In this document: positions 60,582 to 64,000 of the stretch, in pieces
Position numbering within the stretch: position 1 is the first letter of the stretch
Layout: each line of letters opens with the position of its first letter
DNA from: an uncultured Roseibium sp.
GTDB taxonomy: Bacteria > Pseudomonadota > Alphaproteobacteria > Rhizobiales > Stappiaceae
Assembly: GCF_963675985.1 (NCBI RefSeq)
Contig: NZ_OY780958.1
Location: forward strand, 3,224,001-3,288,000
Direction of reading: 5' to 3'
DNA: 64,000 nt
Position numbers and translations under genes: made by a program
Notes under the pieces: generated by a model
What the model was told of the DNA's origin: nothing
What the model saw: the letters and a program-made list of their open reading frames with translations, nothing else
The model's database searches: none

Positions 60582-61208
60582 ATGTCTAAATTGAAAATTA
60601 TCCGTATCGGGGCTTGGGCGGCGGTTGCCGCCCTTGCTGCCGCTGCCGGTGTCCTGGTCTATCAGCAGGCAACCGGCTCCAAGAACACAGGGGCGCTGCT
60701 TGAGCCTCTGGCCGCCATCGGCGGGCCGTTCGAACTCGTCAACGGCAATGGCGAGACCGTGACCGACAAGGATTTCGCAGGCAAACCGCTCGCAATCTAT
60801 TTCGGCTTCACCTTCTGCCCCGATGTCTGTCCGACGACCCTCACCGAAATGCAGGGCTGGATCGAAGCGCTCGGCCCGGATGCAGACCGGTTGAACTTCC
60901 TGTTTGTGACTGTCGATCCGGAGCGCGATACACCGGATGTCATGCGCGACTATGTTGCCGCCTTCGACAAGCGTATCGTTCCGCTCAGCGGCAGCCGCGA
61001 GCAGGTCGACGCGGTCGTGAGGTCCTACCGTGTTTACGCCAAGAAGGTGCCGCTTGACGATGGCGACTACACGATGGACCATTCGGCTGCGGTCTTCCTG
61101 ATGAACTCGGACAACCGCTTCGTCGGCACGATTGCCTACGGCGAGGACGAGGAAAACGCACTGAAGAAGCTGCGCCGCCTGATCGACAACGCCCCGAAGA
61201 CCAGTTAA
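60582..61208 (+). CDS. SCO1/SenC-family copper protein
   Basis: A 208-residue membrane-anchored thioredoxin-fold protein. The N-terminal helix (8-28) tethers it to the inner membrane. The copper ligands Cys79 and Cys83 (TFCPDVCPTT) and the His near residue 167 (MDHSAAVFLM) are present. It assembles the CuA centre of cytochrome oxidase with PCu(A)C, encoded just upstream. Confidence 0.95.
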   Translation: MSKLKIIRIGAWAAVAALAAAAGVLVYQQATGSKNTGALLEPLAAIGGPFELVNGNGETVTDKDFAGKPLAIYFGFTFCPDVCPTTLTEMQGWIEALGPDADRLNFLFVTVDPERDTPDVMRDYVAAFDKRIVPLSGSREQVDAVVRSYRVYAKKVPLDDGDYTMDHSAAVFLMNSDNRFVGTIAYGEDEENALKKLRRLIDNAPKTS

Positions 61209-61237
61209 GGGGCTTGGACAGAACCGGAGTGGATGCC

Positions 61238-61372
61238 TTGAATGCACCGCTTTACAAGGGATTGGCTCTTGGGGCAGCCGTTCTGCTGGTCCTGTCCGGT
61301 TTCTTATGGCTGCGCTTCGGCGAGCGGATCTATTTCGACAGGATGATCTCCGCCATTGCCGGCTGTTTTTGA
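61238..61372 (+). CDS. 44-residue single-pass membrane protein
   Basis: A short frame beginning with TTG, with CGGAG 8 nt before it; a GTG three codons upstream overlaps that site. The product (MNAPLYKGLALGAAVLLVLS ... LRFGERIYFDRMISAIAGCF) has one transmembrane helix and ends in CF. It lies between the SCO and tlyA genes, 8 bp before tlyA. Short proteins of this layout occur near tlyA in other alphaproteobacteria by recollection, which I could not verify. Confidence 0.6.
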   Translation: MNAPLYKGLALGAAVLLVLSGFLWLRFGERIYFDRMISAIAGCF

Positions 61373-61380
61373 TTGAGACC

Positions 61381-62139
61381 ATGACTTCAAGAACGCGTCT
61401 CGATCAGCATCTCGTCGATATCGGGCTCTTTCCGAGCAGGGCCAGGGCGCGCGATGCGATCCTGCGAGGCACGGTGACCGTGAACGGCGCGGTGTGTGAG
61501 AAGCCGGCACAGAAGGTGGCAGGCGACGCATCCGTTTCGGTTGCCGATCCGGCGGCCCGCTACGTTTCCCGCGCCGCCCTGAAACTGCTCGAAGGGCTGG
61601 ACGTCTTCGGTGTTGATCCAAGGGACAGGATCTGCCTCGACATCGGTGCGTCGACCGGCGGATTCACCCAGGTGCTTCTGGAACGGGGTGCAAGGTGCGT
61701 TCATGCCATCGACGTCGGCCACGACCAGTTGCACGCGAGCTTGCGATCGGACCCGAGGGTCATTGCCAGGGACGGTCTTAACGCCCGCGACCTGACCGGA
61801 TCCGACCTCAACGGAGCCGACATCACCGGAGATTGGCCGGAGCTGCTGGTCTCCGACGTCAGTTTCATTTCCCTGAAACTCGCCCTGCCTCCCGCGCTCG
61901 ATCTGGCGTCCCCTGGCGCGGAAGGCATTTTTCTGGTGAAACCGCAATTCGAGGCGGGCCGAGAAAACATCGGCAAGGGTGGACTCGTCGACCCGGAGAT
62001 CGCCGAAAGAACGGCGCATGAGCTCCAAGTCTGGCTCGGCGGGGTTCCGGGCTGGCAGGCCTGCGGCCTGACCGCCTCGCCGGTCAAGGGCGGTGACGGC
62101 AACGCCGAGTGGCTGCTTTACGGCAAGAAGGCCGGATAG
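61381..62139 (+). CDS. tlyA: TlyA-family rRNA (cytidine-2'-O)-methyltransferase
   Basis: A 252-residue protein. The N-terminal S4 RNA-binding domain covers residues 3-62 (RLDQHLVDIGLFPSRARARD, GTVTVNGAVCEKPAQKV). The FtsJ-like methyltransferase domain then has CLDIGASTGGFTQVLLERGA (SAM site), the DVGHDQLH loop and VSDVSFISLKLALPPAL. TlyA methylates ribosomal RNA in mycobacteria; the alphaproteobacterial target is inferred. The ATG is 8 bp after the small upstream gene. Confidence 0.94.
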   Translation: MTSRTRLDQHLVDIGLFPSRARARDAILRGTVTVNGAVCEKPAQKVAGDASVSVADPAARYVSRAALKLLEGLDVFGVDPRDRICLDIGASTGGFTQVLLERGARCVHAIDVGHDQLHASLRSDPRVIARDGLNARDLTGSDLNGADITGDWPELLVSDVSFISLKLALPPALDLASPGAEGIFLVKPQFEAGRENIGKGGLVDPEIAERTAHELQVWLGGVPGWQACGLTASPVKGGDGNAEWLLYGKKAG

Positions 62140-62189
62140 CATCAGCGTTGGAGGTTGCACTGTCGCGGCATCGCGGCTATCGCTCGGCC

Positions 62190-63428
62190 ATGAGCAAGGA
62201 AAACACCCAGCTTCTGATAACGAGCCTCGGCCATCGCGGCGACGGCATCGCGGAAACATCGGATGGCCCCGTATTCGTCGCAGGCGCCCTGCCCGGTGAA
62301 ACGGTCTCCGCACAGGTCGCAGGCGGCCGGGCGAACCATATCCGGATCGAAAAGCCAAGCCCGCAGCGGATCGCGCCGATCTGCCGGCACTTCGACGCCT
62401 GTGGTGGCTGCTCTGTGCAGCATCTTGCCTCCGGCGCCTACCTGGACTGGAAACGCGCGCTCGTCGAAAAAGCCTTGTCCGACCGGGGCATCGAGATCAC
62501 CGTGACCCCCGTCGTTCCGGGTTCGTCCGGCACGCGCCGCCGCGCGGTCCTCACCGCTGTCCGTGCCGGACGACATGTGCTCCTCGGCTATCATGAAAAG
62601 GCAAGCCACCGGCTGGTCGATATTCGCGAATGTCCGGTGCTCGTTCCCGAAATCGTGGCCGCCCTTCCCGACCTCCGGCGGCTCGCCGAACCGCTGATGC
62701 CGAAGAAAGGCGAACTCAGGGTCACGGTTCTGTCCACGACCGCCGGGCTTGATGTGACCTTCGACCAGGCCAACCGGACTTACGAACAGAAAATCGCGCA
62801 ATTGTCCCAGCTCGCGGTCGAGCTGGATCTGGCGCGGCTGTCCGTCAACGGTGAGACTCTCCTAGAGGTGCGCCCGCCTGTGCTCAACATGGACGGCCCG
62901 GCGGTGGTTCCACCACCGGGCGGCTTTACCCAGGCAACCCTTGCCGCCGAAGCGGCGCTCTCGGAACTGGTCATGGATGGCATGGGAAAGCCGAAAAAAG
63001 TGGCGGACCTTTTTGCCGGCTCCGGCACCTTTGCCCTGAGGATCGCAAAATCTGCCTCCGTTCATGCTGTCGAAGGCGACGCTGCGGCAATCAAGGCGCT
63101 GGAAAACGCCCTGCGCATCCCGAAAGGACTGAAGCAGGTGACGATAGAGCGGCGGGACCTGTTCCGCCGTCCGCTGATGGCCGAGGAACTGAACGCCTAC
63201 GACGCGGTCGTCTTCGATCCGCCGCGTGCCGGTGCGCAGGCCCAGGCAGAACAACTGGCCCTTTCGACCGTACCGCGGATCGCCGCCGTTTCCTGTAATC
63301 CGGCCACACTTGCCCGGGATCTCAGGCTTCTGATCGACGGCGGCTACGTGCTTCAGAGCGTCACGCCGGTGGACCAGTTCGTGTTCTCGCCCCATATTGA
63401 GGTGGTCGCAAACCTTTCGAGGGAGTGA
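62190..63428 (+). CDS. Class I RNA (uracil-5-)methyltransferase, RlmD/TrmA type
   Basis: A 412-residue protein. The N-terminal TRAM domain (about 1-55) binds RNA. Iron-sulfur cysteines are seen in CRHFDACGGCSVQHL (three) and DIRECPVL (fourth). The SAM site is DLFAGSGTFALRIA, and the catalytic Cys is in VSCNPATLARDL near the C-terminus. This is the RumA/RlmD pattern; the methylated position (23S rRNA U1939 or U747, or tRNA U54) is not certain. The ATG is at MSKENTQ. A short SAM-methyltransferase gene follows. Confidence 0.93.
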   Translation: MSKENTQLLITSLGHRGDGIAETSDGPVFVAGALPGETVSAQVAGGRANHIRIEKPSPQRIAPICRHFDACGGCSVQHLASGAYLDWKRALVEKALSDRGIEITVTPVVPGSSGTRRRAVLTAVRAGRHVLLGYHEKASHRLVDIRECPVLVPEIVAALPDLRRLAEPLMPKKGELRVTVLSTTAGLDVTFDQANRTYEQKIAQLSQLAVELDLARLSVNGETLLEVRPPVLNMDGPAVVPPPGGFTQATLAAEAALSELVMDGMGKPKKVADLFAGSGTFALRIAKSASVHAVEGDAAAIKALENALRIPKGLKQVTIERRDLFRRPLMAEELNAYDAVVFDPPRAGAQAQAEQLALSTVPRIAAVSCNPATLARDLRLLIDGGYVLQSVTPVDQFVFSPHIEVVANLSRE

Positions 63429-63432
63429 ACCG

Positions 63433-64000
63433 ATGAAGCAGGTCGAGACCCGTGATACTGTTGAGACCTCCGGGATTGAACGATCCGCACGGCCGTCGCT
63501 CGGACAGCTGGCCCGGCGGACGGGTTACATCCTTCGGCAGGGTAGCCGGATTGCGCTTTATACCGCCCATTCGGAAGCCATGCGCCGGATGAACAATCGC
63601 CTGAAGGCGGATCTTCCCGAAACACCGACGCCGGTCCCCGACGGACCTGTGCCGTCCCAGCGAAGGATGCTTGCCGATATCGCGAAACTCTTCGCCGCCG
63701 ATCTGAAATCGGTGGAGGACGGCGACTATCCCTCTCCGCGCGACGGCACCATGACACCGCGCGAGTTGCTCAGAACCAGCCGCGCCTTTTTCGCCGATGT
63801 GCCCAGGGTTGCCGAACGCCGGGCGACCGGCAGCCATCAGGAGGTCTTTGAGGAAAGCGACCGGTTTGGAAAGTCCCTGCCCCGCTACTACCGTCAGAAT
63901 TTTCATTTCCAGACGGACGGCTGGTTTTCCGAGGAAAGCGCGAAGCTTTACGATTTTCAGGTCGACGTCCTGTTTTCGGGGGCGACCGCTGCCATGCGGC
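63433..64000 (+). CDS. SAM-dependent methyltransferase, 3' end missing
   Basis: The frame opens at ATG 63433 and runs off the window (189 codons seen). The visible part has a long variable N-terminus and then RYYRQNFHFQTDGWFSEESA, KLYDFQVDVLFSGATAAMRR, a phrase typical of a class I methyltransferase group preceding the nucleotide-binding motif. The catalytic glycine-rich loop is beyond the window. It is 4 bp after the RlmD-type gene, so the two are cotranscribed. Substrate unknown. Confidence 0.75.
   Translation, partial: MKQVETRDTVETSGIERSARPSLGQLARRTGYILRQGSRIALYTAHSEAMRRMNNRLKADLPETPTPVPDGPVPSQRRMLADIAKLFAADLKSVEDGDYPSPRDGTMTPRELLRTSRAFFADVPRVAERRATGSHQEVFEESDRFGKSLPRYYRQNFHFQTDGWFSEESAKLYDFQVDVLFSGATAAMR

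Overview
This is a GC-rich chromosomal segment of an alphaproteobacterium. Supporting signs are a GcrA cell-cycle regulator with a CtrA-type box in front of it, a SAM-II riboswitch on metZ, a class I lysyl-tRNA synthetase, a BA14K-type small protein, the argD-argF-hslO gene order and the TTGAC-type promoters. The mix of marine-type catabolic genes (MttB-family methyltransferase, DgcA-like flavoenzyme, DmdC-like acyl-CoA dehydrogenase) would fit the Roseibium/Labrenzia/Stappia group. That genus-level placement is inference only.

Layout. 0-7.6 kb: a nuclease-like protein (5' end cut off), lysK, a TerB-like protein, apaG, a CDP-alcohol phosphatidyltransferase, metZ under a complete promoter/SAM-II/terminator leader, a long dCTP deaminase and a YigZ-type protein. 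7.6-12.5 kb: a divergent LysR regulator beside an MttB-family methyltransferase and a DgcA-like flavin/FAD oxidoreductase, probably a methylated-amine catabolic unit. 12.6-15 kb: a translationally coupled FecR-domain protein and CHASE2-adenylate/guanylate cyclase. 15.4-16.7 kb: BA14K protein, tRNA-Gly(CCC), a decayed IS481-type transposase and an AT-rich patch. 16.7-25.1 kb: a four-gene peptide/opine-type ABC importer, a 40-residue membrane protein, a family-3 binding protein and two tandem paralogous alpha/beta hydrolases.

25.1-29.2 kb: hslO-argF-argD on the minus strand, then gcrA divergent, with a dense regulatory interval between argD and gcrA. 29.3-37.4 kb: the complete phosphate regulon phoR-pstS-pstC-pstA-pstB-phoU-phoB, all on the minus strand, with four phased PhoB half-sites upstream of pstS. 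37.5-44.6 kb: SRPBCC protein, metallo-beta-lactamase-fold hydrolase, DUF1499 protein, a small protein with a GC-rich flank, corA, pdxH, a lipoprotein and a DnaJ-class protein. 44.7-48.4 kb: a 1242-residue autotransporter. 48.9-52.6 kb: enoyl-CoA hydratase and acyl-CoA dehydrogenase, then a Sua5-type tRNA threonylcarbamoylation enzyme. 53-64 kb: an HDAC-like deacetylase, xseB, an orphan LuxR regulator, dxs, an MFS transporter, a copper-delivery cluster (DUF2946-like, PCu(A)C, SCO), a small membrane protein, tlyA, an RlmD-type methyltransferase and a truncated SAM methyltransferase.

Most genes are housekeeping. The points that most deserve follow-up are the LysR-MttB-DgcA unit with no corrinoid protein, the FecR-CHASE2 cyclase pair, a perfect 15-bp inverted repeat next to the argD promoter, a CtrA box at gcrA, and the LuxR gene set between xseB and dxs with an 18-bp dyad and an orphan minus-strand terminator beside it. 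No CRISPR array, prophage or intact transposon was seen.
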